Of a DNA stretch of 64,000 bases, positions 42,566 to 51,899 are shown piece after piece. Positions within the stretch are counted from its first letter, which is position 1. Each line of letters begins with the position of its first letter. The notes under the pieces were generated by a model. That model made no database searches, was not told where the DNA came from, and saw nothing but the letters and a program-made list of their open reading frames with translations. Source of the DNA: Bacteroidia bacterium (GTDB lineage Bacteria; Bacteroidota; Bacteroidia; AKYH767-A; OLB10). The position numbers and the translations under genes were made by a program. The DNA is taken from the NCBI GenBank assembly GCA_037045145.1, contig JBAOIA010000010.1, positions 42,355-106,354 on the forward strand, in the 5' to 3' direction.

Positions 42566-44383
42566 CTATTTTAATTCAATAATATCGGGTTTTCTTAAAT
42601 CGAAATCCACCAACTGAAAATCGGTACTCCTTAGCGGGTTAACTCTAAATATATCATGCCCGGAATATGGAATTGTTGGATAATAAGCCAGGCTTACCTG
42701 AAAACTACTTAATGCTAAATATTCATTCTTAATTATCATGCCAAGACCAACAACAGAATACATGTGACTTTTACTAAAACCATGAAGCTGATTGCCAATA
42801 AAACCAGCCGATGCAATGAAATAGGGTCCAAATTTAAATCCCAGAAATTCATACGGTGCATAAGTTTGTGTTTGCAGAGAGATAAAAATTCTTTTAGTAC
42901 CTGAAGTGCGATTGTCAAAACCATTCATCTGATCTTGAAGTGAAACAAACTCATTGGTGATTCTGTCAATTCCCAATGTTGCATTTGCTCTCAGGAATTG
43001 CCTAAGTCTCCATTTACCGATTGCCATTTGCCGGGTAAAATAAACAGTCTGTATTTCAAATGCTGAGTTTCTTGCATTACCGTTATAAAAAAATGTTCCG
43101 TAACGAACCAAACTGCTCAGATATCCAAAACTAAAAAAATCTCCAAACCCGGCCATGGCACCGGCATACCAATTGCCTGACGAAGCTCTCTCTTTATAAC
43201 CTACCGTTAATCCATAGGTTCTACCAATAGGAATATCTTCCTTTTGTCCATACTTAAAGACATATCTTTCTGTGATATACTCTCTTGAGGAAAATCCAAT
43301 TCCTGCTAGATAGGCATTCTGGTTTTTTAATAACCCTAACGAGTCAAATCCTGCAGATGGAAAAGAAAGATACTGAACGCTGTAACTTCTTAATGCGGCA
43401 ATTAACCTGGTGTTACGTTGATACACCTTATTACCACTTAACAAACGTATGGAATAACCTGACCAGGCATCTGCAAAGTTGTATTTATACCTTTCGGAAT
43501 AATTTTCTGACGGCTCGCCATATACGGCCTTTACGAAGTGCTGTTCTAATAAAATACCACCCGCAAATTTTGTAAGCGGAGAATAAAAAGGTCTTTCTAC
43601 TCCAATTGACTTAACATCACCTTCTCTTTCGTTTAAATGGTAAAGAACTTTTGCATCTGCATGTGTTCCCAGTAAATTAGGAACCTCATAACTGCTTTCA
43701 ATAACGTCAGCATTTTTGTTGTAATACCATCGGTAACTGTTTTCAAAGGTGTGTCCTAATCCTGCAAAATTTCTCTCTGTAACATTGATTTTCGTATTGG
43801 TTTCACTCATGCCGCCACCAATTAAAATACTCCAGTTGTCAAGTACGCGCACTTCAAGATCTATGGTTTGGTTTAACTCATTTTTATGTGGAATGATAAT
43901 AGCATCGCGTATATAAGGTTGTGTACGAATCAGTCGTTCCGACTCTGAAACTAATAATGAGTCAAACTCATCACCTACCTCTATTATCATTAACTTTCTG
44001 ATCTGACGGTTGCTGGTTTTATTATGCAAATAATTTCCTGCATTAATAATTGATGGCAGTTTTTTATAGGCAGAATCTGCTAACGAATATCCAAAGGGAT
44101 CAAAAACAGTAATTATGATGTTGCCAACAGGAAGACATTGAAACTCCGAATAACTAATTTCCTGTACAACAGGTTTCTTTTTAATCTTAACAACTCTTGT
44201 TCCAACGGGGCGAAAAATCATCTTGTAAATGCTTTGCAGCAATCTGTTCGACCTGGAAGCCTGCTCAACATTCTGATAAAAATTTTTGGATTTGTTTACC
44301 GTTGTATCCGTTTGTGCAAATGCAGAACCAAAGAACAAAAATAAAATCAGAAAAGTTATAATACTGCGGCTCACTATTTTCAT
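42566..44383 (-). CDS. BamA/Omp85-like outer-membrane barrel with POTRA-like domain
   Basis: A 605-residue exported protein. Signal peptide about 1-24 (LILFLFFGSAFAQ). Residues 75-195 resemble one or two POTRA domains (QIRKLMIIEVGDEFDSLLVSESERLIRTQPYIRDAIIIP), followed by a long beta-barrel (about 200-605) with alternating aromatic strands. It looks like an Omp85-superfamily member, but shorter than BamA and without a clear VRGF motif, so substrate and class are open. ATG 44383 is chosen; the TTG at 44410 lies upstream of the -7 box. The barrel's last residues (KPDIIELK) do not end in the usual aromatic. Confidence 0.7.
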   Translation of the reverse strand: MKIVSRSIITFLILFLFFGSAFAQTDTTVNKSKNFYQNVEQASRSNRLLQSIYKMIFRPVGTRVVKIKKKPVVQEISYSEFQCLPVGNIIITVFDPFGYSLADSAYKKLPSIINAGNYLHNKTSNRQIRKLMIIEVGDEFDSLLVSESERLIRTQPYIRDAIIIPHKNELNQTIDLEVRVLDNWSILIGGGMSETNTKINVTERNFAGLGHTFENSYRWYYNKNADVIESSYEVPNLLGTHADAKVLYHLNEREGDVKSIGVERPFYSPLTKFAGGILLEQHFVKAVYGEPSENYSERYKYNFADAWSGYSIRLLSGNKVYQRNTRLIAALRSYSVQYLSFPSAGFDSLGLLKNQNAYLAGIGFSSREYITERYVFKYGQKEDIPIGRTYGLTVGYKERASSGNWYAGAMAGFGDFFSFGYLSSLVRYGTFFYNGNARNSAFEIQTVYFTRQMAIGKWRLRQFLRANATLGIDRITNEFVSLQDQMNGFDNRTSGTKRIFISLQTQTYAPYEFLGFKFGPYFIASAGFIGNQLHGFSKSHMYSVVGLGMIIKNEYLALSSFQVSLAYYPTIPYSGHDIFRVNPLRSTDFQLVDFDLRKPDIIELK

Positions 44384-44388
44384 TGATG

Positions 44389-44396
44389 CAAAAATA
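44389..44396 (-). promoter_or_regulatory. -7 box TATTTTTG abutting the start codon
   Basis: Exact TAnnTTTG on the minus strand, 5 bases before ATG 44383. Implies a leaderless or nearly leaderless transcript. Confidence 0.5.
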
Positions 44397-44459
44397 AATT
44401 GCGTTTGCAATTACGATTTACGAAAATAACAATAAGCGCTGAACTAAAAAGAATAAAAT

Positions 44460-45653
44460 CTATTTGAGTTTTGCCAAACTAACTTTAATACGTGAAATAG
44501 CCTCTACAAGTAAGTTCTCACTTGTTGCATAAGAAAAACGAATGCAATTATTGTCACCAAATGCTTCACCGGTTACTAGTGCAACTTTTGCATCTTTCAA
44601 CAAATACATACACATATCTTCCGGATTTTTTATGGTGCTGCTACCATCTGTTTTTCCAAAATAATAACTGATGTCAGGAAAAACATAAAAAGCGCCTTCA
44701 GGTGTGTTTGTTTTCCAACCAGGTATATCTTTCATCAGATTTAAAACCAGGTCACGTCTTTTGCGAAAAGTCTCCACCATCATATCTCTGTCGGGTGTGC
44801 TAATGCTAATGGCTGCTTTTGCTGCTTTTTGCGCAATGCTGCTGGCTGCAGAAGTAAACTGCCCCTGCATTTTATCACAGGCCATTGCCACATCCTGTGG
44901 TGCAGCCATATAGCCTATACGCCACCCTGTCATAGCATAGCCTTTACTTACACCATTAATTATGATGACCTGATTTTTTAATTCATCAAATGATGCAATG
45001 CTGTAGTGCTTTCCAACAAAATTGATATACTCGTAGATTTCATCACTCAACACAAAAATATTTTCATGTTTTGCAAAAACTGCTGCAAGCTCTTTTAACT
45101 CATTATGCGAATACACAGTACCTGTAGGATTACATGGTGATGAAAAAATAAACATCCTTGTTTTAGATGTAATAGCTTTTTCTACCTGCTGTGGTGTTAC
45201 TTTAAAATCAGAATCAATAGTAGTGTTCAGATAAACCGGAACACCTCCCGCCAACTGAATAATTTGCGAATAGCTTACCCAATAAGGTGTGGGTACCAAC
45301 ACTTCATCACCGGGATTTACACAACAAAGCACTGCATTTGCAATACATTGTTTTGCTCCTGTGCTGACAACAATCTGAGATGCTTTATAATCTAGATTAT
45401 TTTCACGCTTTAACTTCTGAGCAATAGCTTCGCGCACATCTGTATATCCCGATATGGGTGGATACTTCGTAAATCCGTCATCAATTGCCTTTTTTGCTGC
45501 ATCACCAATATATTTTGGTGTATCAAAATCGGGTTCGCCCAAGCTGAGACTGATAATATTATGTCCCTGATCCTGCAATTCGCGGCTGAGGCGTGCCATG
45601 GCAATGGTTTGCGATTCATGCAATCGCTCTATTCGGTCTGCTAATTTTCGCAT
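44460..45653 (-). CDS. Pyridoxal phosphate aminotransferase, aspartate aminotransferase-like (class I)
   Basis: A 397-residue fold-type I aminotransferase. SLGEPDFDTP, YPPISGYTDVREAIA, SSPCNPTGTVYS, SDEIYEYINF and the PLP-lysine segment NGVSKGYAMTGWRIGY are all present, followed by the substrate-binding Arg in CIRFSYATS. This is the AspB/Ib-type aspartate aminotransferase pattern; other substrates are possible (aromatic, prephenate). ATG 45653 fits family N-termini; a TTG at 45668 would add five residues. It has its own promoter. Confidence 0.92.
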   Translation of the reverse strand: MRKLADRIERLHESQTIAMARLSRELQDQGHNIISLSLGEPDFDTPKYIGDAAKKAIDDGFTKYPPISGYTDVREAIAQKLKRENNLDYKASQIVVSTGAKQCIANAVLCCVNPGDEVLVPTPYWVSYSQIIQLAGGVPVYLNTTIDSDFKVTPQQVEKAITSKTRMFIFSSPCNPTGTVYSHNELKELAAVFAKHENIFVLSDEIYEYINFVGKHYSIASFDELKNQVIIINGVSKGYAMTGWRIGYMAAPQDVAMACDKMQGQFTSAASSIAQKAAKAAISISTPDRDMMVETFRKRRDLVLNLMKDIPGWKTNTPEGAFYVFPDISYYFGKTDGSSTIKNPEDMCMYLLKDAKVALVTGEAFGDNNCIRFSYATSENLLVEAISRIKVSLAKLK

Positions 45654-45678
45654 GTCTGATGCATTCAATAATAGGGCG

Positions 45679-45686
45679 CAAAGCTA
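45679..45686 (-). promoter_or_regulatory. -7 box TAGCTTTG
   Basis: Exact TAnnTTTG on the minus strand, 25 bases before the aminotransferase ATG. Confidence 0.5.
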
Positions 45687-45759
45687 ACAATACTTCATTA
45701 CAGAAAATAAAACAAAAAGCAGGTAATTAACTTTGACTTGTTCAATTCAAAAAGAGAGC

Positions 45760-46947
45760 TTACTTAACTACTCCCAATTTTTTTCCGACTTCAACAAAGG
45801 CATTCAATGCTTTGTCAATGTGATGTCTGTCATGTCCTGCAGAAAGTTGTACTCTGATGCGCGCATTACCTTTTGCAACAACAGGATAAAAGAAACCGGT
45901 AACATAAATGCCTTCGTCTAATAACATAGCTGCAAACTGTTGTGCTAACTGTGCCTCATAAAGCATTATCGGAACAATAGGATGCTGACCGGGTTTAATA
46001 TCAAAGCCTGCTTCGGAAATTTGTTGACGGAAATACTGTGTATTGTCCCAAAGTTTATCGCGCAGTGTTGTTGTCTGACTTAGCATATCAAGTACTGCAA
46101 TAGATGCTCCCACAATAGAAGGTGCCAGGGAATTGGAAAACAAATAAGGTCTTGAACGCTGGCGCAGCATTTCAACAATTTCTTTACGACCTGAAGTAAA
46201 TCCGCCCATTGCACCACCCAATGCTTTTCCTAAAGTTCCTGTAATAATATCTATACGACCCATCACGCCATGATGCTCATGTGTTCCACGTCCTGTTTTG
46301 CCCATAAAACCTGATGCATGACATTCATCAATCATGATCAATGCCTGATAGCGGTCGGCCAGGTCACAGATTTTATCTAACTGCGCTATGGTACCATCCA
46401 TGCTAAACACACCATCGGTAACAATCATGCGGTGACGTTTGTTCATTGTAGCTTTTAGTTTTTCTTCAAGGTCGGCCATATCGTTGTGCTTGTAGCGATG
46501 ACGGTCTGCCTTGCAAAGTCTGATACCATCAATGATAGAGGCATGGTTCAGCTCATCAGATATAATAGCATCCTGCTCATTGAGCAAAGGCTCAAACACA
46601 CCACCATTGGCATCAAATGCCGCTGCATAAAGTATGGTGTCTTCAGTGCCTAAAAACGTTGCTAACTTTTGTTCTAAGGTTTTGTGAATGTCCTGTGTGC
46701 CGCAGATGAAACGCACACTCGACATGCCATAGCCATGAGAGTTTATTGCAGCATGAGCAGCTTCAACAACTTTTGGATGTGATGATAAACCGAGATAATT
46801 ATTGGCACAAAAATTTAATACCTCTTTTCCGTTAGCAGTAATTGCGGCAGCCTGTGGTGTGGAAATAATTCTTTCTTGCTTAAACAATCCTGCTGACTTA
46901 ATTTCTTCAAGTTCTTTTTCCAGTACGGGTTTTAATGTGTTGTACAT
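45760..46947 (-). CDS. kbl: 2-amino-3-ketobutyrate CoA ligase (glycine C-acetyltransferase)
   Basis: A 395-residue PLP enzyme of the alpha-oxoamine synthase family. NFCANNYLGLSSHP, SVRFICGTQDIHKTLEQ, DECHASGFMGKTGRGTHEH and the PLP-lysine segment ITGTLGKALGGAMGG are diagnostic of Kbl, which converts 2-amino-3-ketobutyrate and CoA to glycine and acetyl-CoA in threonine breakdown. Length equals the E. coli enzyme. Threonine dehydrogenase is not adjacent. It could also be a serine palmitoyltransferase-like paralogue, but the GTxxxHxxLE and GGFTSG details favour Kbl. Confidence 0.93.
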   Translation of the reverse strand: MYNTLKPVLEKELEEIKSAGLFKQERIISTPQAAAITANGKEVLNFCANNYLGLSSHPKVVEAAHAAINSHGYGMSSVRFICGTQDIHKTLEQKLATFLGTEDTILYAAAFDANGGVFEPLLNEQDAIISDELNHASIIDGIRLCKADRHRYKHNDMADLEEKLKATMNKRHRMIVTDGVFSMDGTIAQLDKICDLADRYQALIMIDECHASGFMGKTGRGTHEHHGVMGRIDIITGTLGKALGGAMGGFTSGRKEIVEMLRQRSRPYLFSNSLAPSIVGASIAVLDMLSQTTTLRDKLWDNTQYFRQQISEAGFDIKPGQHPIVPIMLYEAQLAQQFAAMLLDEGIYVTGFFYPVVAKGNARIRVQLSAGHDRHHIDKALNAFVEVGKKLGVVK

Positions 46948-47039
46948 ATCATGAAATTTTAATGCAAAGTAATAAAATAGAATTTACTTGAACCTAATGC
47001 AATAAAAACTTAACGCAGGTATTTTTATACTTTAGCAGC

Positions 47040-47798
47040 ATGAGAATTGTGCGCATTGTGCTTGGAAACCTGTGGCGGTTTTGGTTTTTCTTTGAAGCCG
47101 TTGTTACTTTCTTTCTGTTGTTTCCATTCTTATTACTTGCATTGCGTGGCAAAGCCCCCTATCATCAGGCATTTAAACTGATGAAATTCCATGCACGTAC
47201 CATAGTATTTCTTTCGGGAATCAAAGTAAAAGTTATTCGCCAATATGAACCCAAGAAGAATGAAACTTATATTATCTGTCCGAATCATATTTCTTATTTA
47301 GATATTGTGTTGACATACGTAGCATTTCCGCACTATTTTCATTTTATGGGCAAGGCCGAGTTGGAGCGTGTTCCTTTCTTCAATATTTTTTTTAAAAAGA
47401 TGAACATTGGTGTAAACCGTTCGAGCCGCATGGCTTCGCACAAAGCCTATCAGCGTGCCTGCACCGACCTGCAGCAAAACATCAGCATCTCTATTTTTCC
47501 GGAAGCAACTATTCCTGAGTGCAATCCACAATTAGGCCCCATGAAAAATGGTGCTTTTAAGTTAGCAGTAGAAAATCAAATCAACATTTTGCCTGTTTGT
47601 TACATTGATAACTGGAAACTGTTGCCCGATTGCCCAAGAAAGTATTTAGGCGGACACCCCGGTGTGGCACGTGTTGTCATTGATAAGCCAATTGCAGTAC
47701 ATGGTTTAACAGAAGCTGATGTTCCGAAACTTAAAGACACCTACAGGAAAAGAATGGAAAACATGCTGGCACAATATCAATATGGGTATGGTAAATAG
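47040..47798 (+). CDS. plsC: 1-acyl-sn-glycerol-3-phosphate acyltransferase
   Basis: A 252-residue membrane enzyme for phosphatidate synthesis. An N-terminal helix (about 14-36) is followed by the acyltransferase motifs: CPNHISYLDIVL (H-x4-D catalytic pair), GKAELERVPFFNIFFKK, and FPEAT. It is transcribed divergently from kbl. A TACTTTAG box (one mismatch to TAnnTTTG) lies 4 bases before its ATG. Confidence 0.9.
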   Translation: MRIVRIVLGNLWRFWFFFEAVVTFFLLFPFLLLALRGKAPYHQAFKLMKFHARTIVFLSGIKVKVIRQYEPKKNETYIICPNHISYLDIVLTYVAFPHYFHFMGKAELERVPFFNIFFKKMNIGVNRSSRMASHKAYQRACTDLQQNISISIFPEATIPECNPQLGPMKNGAFKLAVENQINILPVCYIDNWKLLPDCPRKYLGGHPGVARVVIDKPIAVHGLTEADVPKLKDTYRKRMENMLAQYQYGYGK

Positions 47799-48111
47799 CA
47801 CTATTGCTTTATAAATTAACATATGAAGTATAACGAATTATTTCTGATATATTTTTTATTGCCATAACATGCATCTTATTTTAAATCACCTTTTATAAAA
47901 CAACACTTTGCCGGTAGTGGTACACTGATGTAGTGTTTCCAAACAGCTGACCTGCTATAACAAAAAGTCAAAAACAATTACCGGTATTGTGACTAAAAAT
48001 GATGACTACCCTTTTTGAAATAATTATTGCGATTAAATTTTCTGATTTTCAGGTAGGGCCGGAAAGTAAAAACGGTAGTCACTGACAATAATTTCATGAC
48101 TACCATTCAAA
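47799..48111. other. Intergenic region between convergent genes
   Basis: About 310 bases, AT-rich. It holds a minus-strand terminator at 48067-48104. The element ATGACTACC occurs in both 48003-48010 and the terminator arm, so a degraded second hairpin may exist. I see no gene or RNA. Confidence 0.5.
48067..48104 (-). terminator. Rho-independent terminator (minus strand)
   Basis: On the minus strand GGTAGTCA pairs with TGACTACC across a 15-base loop, then GTTTTTAC. It is 8 bases beyond the stop of the lipoprotein gene. Confidence 0.6.
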
Positions 48112-48561
48112 CTACTTAATTGGAATATCTGTAAAGTTACCCGAAAAACTAGTTACTCCACTAACGCCTGCACCTGCAGTTGCACTGAAGGTTCCTGAAA
48201 GTTTACTGTCCTGGTTTTTTGTTACTGTTACAGTACCTGTTGTTGCAACCCAAGAACTACCACTCTTTAAATAAGTAAGAACATTTGTTGTTCCTAAACT
48301 ATAGCCCTGTGAAGTTATGCCCGTCAAATTAATTTCTACTACAGTGCTTCCACTACTTTGAGCAATAATAGTATTATAAGCACCATTCACCCACGAGGAG
48401 TCGGCTTTAGTGAGTGTAGTAATTCCGTTTTCACCATAATAAAAACCGGCACTTTGTGCAGGTGGATTTGGTGAGGCGTTGTCGTCATCCTTCTTTTTAC
48501 ATGAAGTAAATAATACTACGGATACAATAGCCGCAGAAATAACAAAATTAAATAGTTGCAT
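48112..48561 (-). CDS. Small lipoprotein of unknown function
   Basis: A 149-residue exported protein. The lipobox LFTSC (Cys about 20) is followed by KKKDDDNAS, the acidic Bacteroidota lipoprotein export-type stretch. The mature domain is short, beta-rich and Gly/Ser/Thr-rich (SGTFSATAGAGVSGVTSFSG), in the style of small calycin/lipocalin-like or DUF6252-type domains, but I cannot name it. Monocistronic, closed by a terminator. Confidence 0.7.
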   Translation of the reverse strand: MQLFNFVISAAIVSVVLFTSCKKKDDDNASPNPPAQSAGFYYGENGITTLTKADSSWVNGAYNTIIAQSSGSTVVEINLTGITSQGYSLGTTNVLTYLKSGSSWVATTGTVTVTKNQDSKLSGTFSATAGAGVSGVTSFSGNFTDIPIK

Positions 48562-48705
48562 TTTTTTTATGTGTTTAAATTACATTACTTAAAACGCAAA
48601 TTAACCGTTGACGTTACATAAAACCAATGGGCTGCACAGCCCATTTTTTAAAAAGTTAGGCTGATGAATTGTTGATTTCTTTTTCTCAAAAAAAACTTCA
48701 ACACT

Positions 48706-49092
48706 TCAATGCCGCTGTCTTTTTCGTGCTGCCTCTTCTATCTTAAAAACCATTGCTAAAAAAAGGCTTCGTGAATAGCGAAAGAACAGTGGAAATAATG
48801 CAATCAATAAAACACTGTTAATTATTAAATAAGGCGCAACAACAAATCCCCACAACAGATAAACCCAAATAAAATTAAAGACAGACATAGCAACAGTTAA
48901 TGCATAACTTACATACATGGCTCCGTAGTAAAAACCCGGCTCCGGTGTAAAAGGTAATGCACAGTTTGGACAAACAACAGGCATGTCGCCTAACTTTTTA
49001 AAATGATAAGGATTGGGGTCTGTAAACAAATTTGATTGTGCGCACTTTGGGCATTTTAATTTTAACGCAGCCCGCATTGGTGATGGGTTCAT
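48706..49092 (-). CDS. DUF983 family membrane protein with zinc ribbon
   Basis: A 128-residue protein. Two Cys pairs form a zinc ribbon (LKCPKCAQSNLF and PVVCPNCALPF), followed by EPGFYYGAMYVSYAL and two helices (about 55-75 and 80-102). This is the DUF983 signature; function is unknown, although some members lie near oxidase genes. Its ATG overlaps the stop of the pseudouridine synthase gene. Confidence 0.85.
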   Translation of the reverse strand: MNPSPMRAALKLKCPKCAQSNLFTDPNPYHFKKLGDMPVVCPNCALPFTPEPGFYYGAMYVSYALTVAMSVFNFIWVYLLWGFVVAPYLIINSVLLIALFPLFFRYSRSLFLAMVFKIEEAARKRQRH

Positions 49093-49814
49093 TATTTAGT
49101 GTTGGTTAATTGTTGAACAAAATAATTCCACAAAGGCTCTTCAGGTGGCTTTGCTTCTATGCAAACCGGCTCGGATTTTACAGGGTGTACAAAGGTCAGT
49201 TTACGAGCATGTAAATGTATGGAACCATCGGCATTACTTCTGTCGGCACCGTATTTTAAATCGCCTTTGATGGGGCATCCAATGGCAGATAGTTGTACCC
49301 TTATCTGATGGTGTCTGCCTGTTATCGGATTCACTTCCAGCAGATGATAATGATCGGATGATGTCAGCAGCCTGTACGACAATTCGCAACGTGTTGCCCC
49401 ATCTTTAGTTTGTAATGAAGCAAAACTTTTGTTTTTTATTTCGTTTTTCATCAGGTAATGAACCAGCGTGTCTTCCTCTTTTGCAGGTTTGTTTTTTACA
49501 ACTGCCCAGTATGTTTTTTGTACCTGACGGCTGCGAAACAGTTCATTCATGCGCTCTAAAGCTTTACCGGTTTTTGCAAACAAAACTACACCACTCACCG
49601 GGCGATCGAGTCTGTGTATTGTTCCACAAAATACATTACCGGGTTTTTGATATTTCTCCTTTAAATATTGCTTTACCCAATCGCCTAAAGGCACATCACC
49701 GGTTTTATCGCCTTGTGTAATCTGCCCCGGAAGTTTGTTGATGGCAATAAGATGGTTGTCTTCAAACAATACCTGACTGCCAATATCCGGTTTTTGTAAA
49801 CGGATTGCATTCAT
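49092..49814 (-). CDS. RluA-family RNA pseudouridine synthase
   Basis: A 240-residue enzyme with the catalytic aspartate in GTIHRLDRPVSGVVLFAKT, the Tyr motif QKTYWAVVKN and the C-terminal SAIGCPIKGDLKYGA. There is no S4 domain, so it is one of the short RluA/RluC-D/TruC relatives; the target uridine cannot be predicted. It lies between panB (1-base overlap upstream) and DUF983, in an operon starting at 51803 or 50629. Confidence 0.9.
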   Translation of the reverse strand: MNAIRLQKPDIGSQVLFEDNHLIAINKLPGQITQGDKTGDVPLGDWVKQYLKEKYQKPGNVFCGTIHRLDRPVSGVVLFAKTGKALERMNELFRSRQVQKTYWAVVKNKPAKEEDTLVHYLMKNEIKNKSFASLQTKDGATRCELSYRLLTSSDHYHLLEVNPITGRHHQIRVQLSAIGCPIKGDLKYGADRSNADGSIHLHARKLTFVHPVKSEPVCIEAKPPEEPLWNYFVQQLTNTK

Positions 49815-50629
49815 TAATACTGTTCCTTGTTATTAGGAAAATCGCGACTCTTAACGTCTGCAATATATTTTGCTGTAGCCGCCTTTATGTCGTCATACAG
49901 ATTGAGATAGCGTCTCAGAAAACGCGGATGAAATTCATTGTTTATACCTAGCATATCATGCAACACCAACACTTGTCCGTCAACACCATTGCCTGCACCA
50001 ATACCTATGACAGGAATTTTTACTTCTTGTGCAACTGTTGCTGCCAGTACAGCTGGGATTTTTTCCAGAACAATAGCAAAACACCCTGCTTCTTCTAAGA
50101 TGCGGGCATCTTCAATCAATCGTTTTGCTTCTTCTTCTTCTCTTGCACGAACCACATAGGTGCCGAATTTATAAATAGATTGTGGTGTTAACCCCAAATG
50201 TCCCATCACCGGAACACCTGCAGTCAAAATTCTTTCTATTGACTCTTTTACTTCTCGTCCGCCCTCTAACTTTACGGCATGAGCACCCGACTCTTTCATG
50301 ATTCTGATAGCAGATTGAAGCGCCTCCTTGCTGTTGCCCTGATATGAACCAAAAGGCAAATCAACTACAACCAATGCACGTTTTACAGCACGCACCACAC
50401 TTGATGCATGATATATCATCTGATCGAGTGTAATAGGCAATGTGGTTTCATGTCCGGCCATGACATTCGAGGCAGAATCGCCTACTAAAATAACATCAAT
50501 ACCTGCATCATCTATTATTCCTGCAAGACTGAAATCATAAGCCGTGAGCATAGATATTTTGACACCACTGCGTTTCATTTCCTGCAATACGTGTGTGGTT
50601 ATTTTTTTTACTTCGCTGTGTACTGACAT
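49814..50629 (-). CDS. panB: 3-methyl-2-oxobutanoate hydroxymethyltransferase
   Basis: A 271-residue enzyme of pantothenate synthesis that makes ketopantoate. Family motifs: ISMLTAYDFSLAGIID, VILVGDSASNVMAGHETTLPI (metal-binding Asp), DLPFGSYQG, AVKLEGG, GHLGLTPQS, IPVIGIGAGNGVDGQVLVLHD. Complete. Its start is 11 bases after the stop of the coiled-coil protein and its stop overlaps the pseudouridine synthase start by one base. Confidence 0.95.
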   Translation of the reverse strand: MSVHSEVKKITTHVLQEMKRSGVKISMLTAYDFSLAGIIDDAGIDVILVGDSASNVMAGHETTLPITLDQMIYHASSVVRAVKRALVVVDLPFGSYQGNSKEALQSAIRIMKESGAHAVKLEGGREVKESIERILTAGVPVMGHLGLTPQSIYKFGTYVVRAREEEEAKRLIEDARILEEAGCFAIVLEKIPAVLAATVAQEVKIPVIGIGAGNGVDGQVLVLHDMLGINNEFHPRFLRRYLNLYDDIKAATAKYIADVKSRDFPNNKEQY

Positions 50630-50639
50630 ACTTTTAAAA

Positions 50640-51803
50640 TTAATTTTCCTTTGGAAGTGTAAACTCTGTATTTACCTTCTGTGGCTCATTTTTCTCTATA
50701 GGTGCCGTTGCTTTAGCCCCTTTCTGTTTCATCAACTCAGTCTTTAATATCTGTAACGAATCTGAGAGTTGTTTGTTTTTCTCTTTCTCTGTTTTTACTG
50801 ATCTGCTTAGTGTAATAATCAAATCGGAATTTTCATTCCCCGCAACCATCTCCTTATATTTCAGTAATGCCTGATTTACCTTTAGCAGTGAATCAAAAGA
50901 TGCTTCTTTCTTTACCATCTGCTTCTGTAAATCGGTTATGGTTTTATCTTTTAATTTTCTTTCATTCGCATCTTCCTGATCGGCTGACTTAACTGACTCT
51001 AAATTTCGTGTCAGCTCTTCGTTCTCTGCCTGCAACTTGTTGATTTGTGTTTTTAGTTTGATGATAGACTCAGCAAGTTGAATAACATCGGGGCTACCTT
51101 CCTGCTGCTGATTGCTGTTGCCACCTGATGTTGTTTGCTCACCCTTACCTGATGCAGAAAACAGATAAAGAAAATCTATCTTGGCACGAGAACCCGGTCC
51201 AACAATATAGCCAAAACGTCCACTCTTATAGGCAATTTCCGTAAACGACATCAGCAGGTTGTTGTTCAGATAAATGTCGTAGTTGCGTTGTGAGAACCGG
51301 AGTTCGAGGAGATTATAAACATTTAAGTTATTAATAAAATTACTCTTCACCCAACCTCCGCTTTTAGCATCACCGGTAAGGTATTTGTAGCTGCCTGACA
51401 CTATCTGTCGCAGGCGGAATTGTTTTAGTGTATTGATTTCAAAAATAAAACCGCCATTACCATCATTCTGTGCCATAAACATTACACCCACCGAGCCATT
51501 CTGATCGTTTGCCTTTTCAATCTTCAATGAAGTAACCATCTTAAATGCAGGTTGATTGTAGTCGTAGTTGGCAATTATAGCATAAGGTTTCTCGGGTGCT
51601 TTACGATTGAGAATATATTCTCCTTCCTGCACTAAAAAAAGATTTTCTGAGTTTGACATAAAAGTCCACATACCACTACTGGTATCAAAATTTTCACTCA
51701 TGTCCAAACGGTCAAATTTTTCATTTACAGTTTGTGCCTGCACAAGTGTTAAGTTTGACAATGTTGCAGTAAAAAACGTCAGAAGAAAAAGCAATTTATA
51801 CAT
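50640..51803 (-). CDS. Exported protein with LamG/concanavalin-like domain and coiled coil
   Basis: A 387-residue protein. Signal peptide about 1-23 (SNLTLVQAQ). Residues 25-215 look like a concanavalin/DUF1080-type jelly roll (FVFQEGEYI-like strands, GSVGVMFMAQNDGNGGFIFEI, NVYNLLELRFSQRNYDIYLNN). After a Gly/Gln linker, residues 240-365 are a long heptad-rich coiled coil (IIKLKTQINKLQAENEELTR). No enzymatic residues are evident. Its location in the periplasm and an oligomeric, sensor or scaffold role are inference. Confidence 0.7.
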   Translation of the reverse strand: MYKLLFLLTFFTATLSNLTLVQAQTVNEKFDRLDMSENFDTSSGMWTFMSNSENLFLVQEGEYILNRKAPEKPYAIIANYDYNQPAFKMVTSLKIEKANDQNGSVGVMFMAQNDGNGGFIFEINTLKQFRLRQIVSGSYKYLTGDAKSGGWVKSNFINNLNVYNLLELRFSQRNYDIYLNNNLLMSFTEIAYKSGRFGYIVGPGSRAKIDFLYLFSASGKGEQTTSGGNSNQQQEGSPDVIQLAESIIKLKTQINKLQAENEELTRNLESVKSADQEDANERKLKDKTITDLQKQMVKKEASFDSLLKVNQALLKYKEMVAGNENSDLIITLSRSVKTEKEKNKQLSDSLQILKTELMKQKGAKATAPIEKNEPQKVNTEFTLPKEN

Positions 51804-51887
51804 CAGGCAATAGTGATTTTAATGAAAACAATATGTTAAAATTTGCGTGGTGAAAATTACATATTTTTTTTATCGGCAGTCATCTTC

Positions 51888-51895
51888 TACTTTTG
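51888..51895 (+). promoter_or_regulatory. -7 box TACTTTTG abutting the start codon
   Basis: Exact TAnnTTTG, 4 bases before the ATG at 51900. Confidence 0.55.
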
Positions 51896-51899
51896 AGCC

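Noticed and set aside
47990..48015. Second terminator in the plsC 3' region
   Set aside because: Pairing is interrupted and the T run is short; only the arm sequence ATGACTACC is shared with the real terminator.
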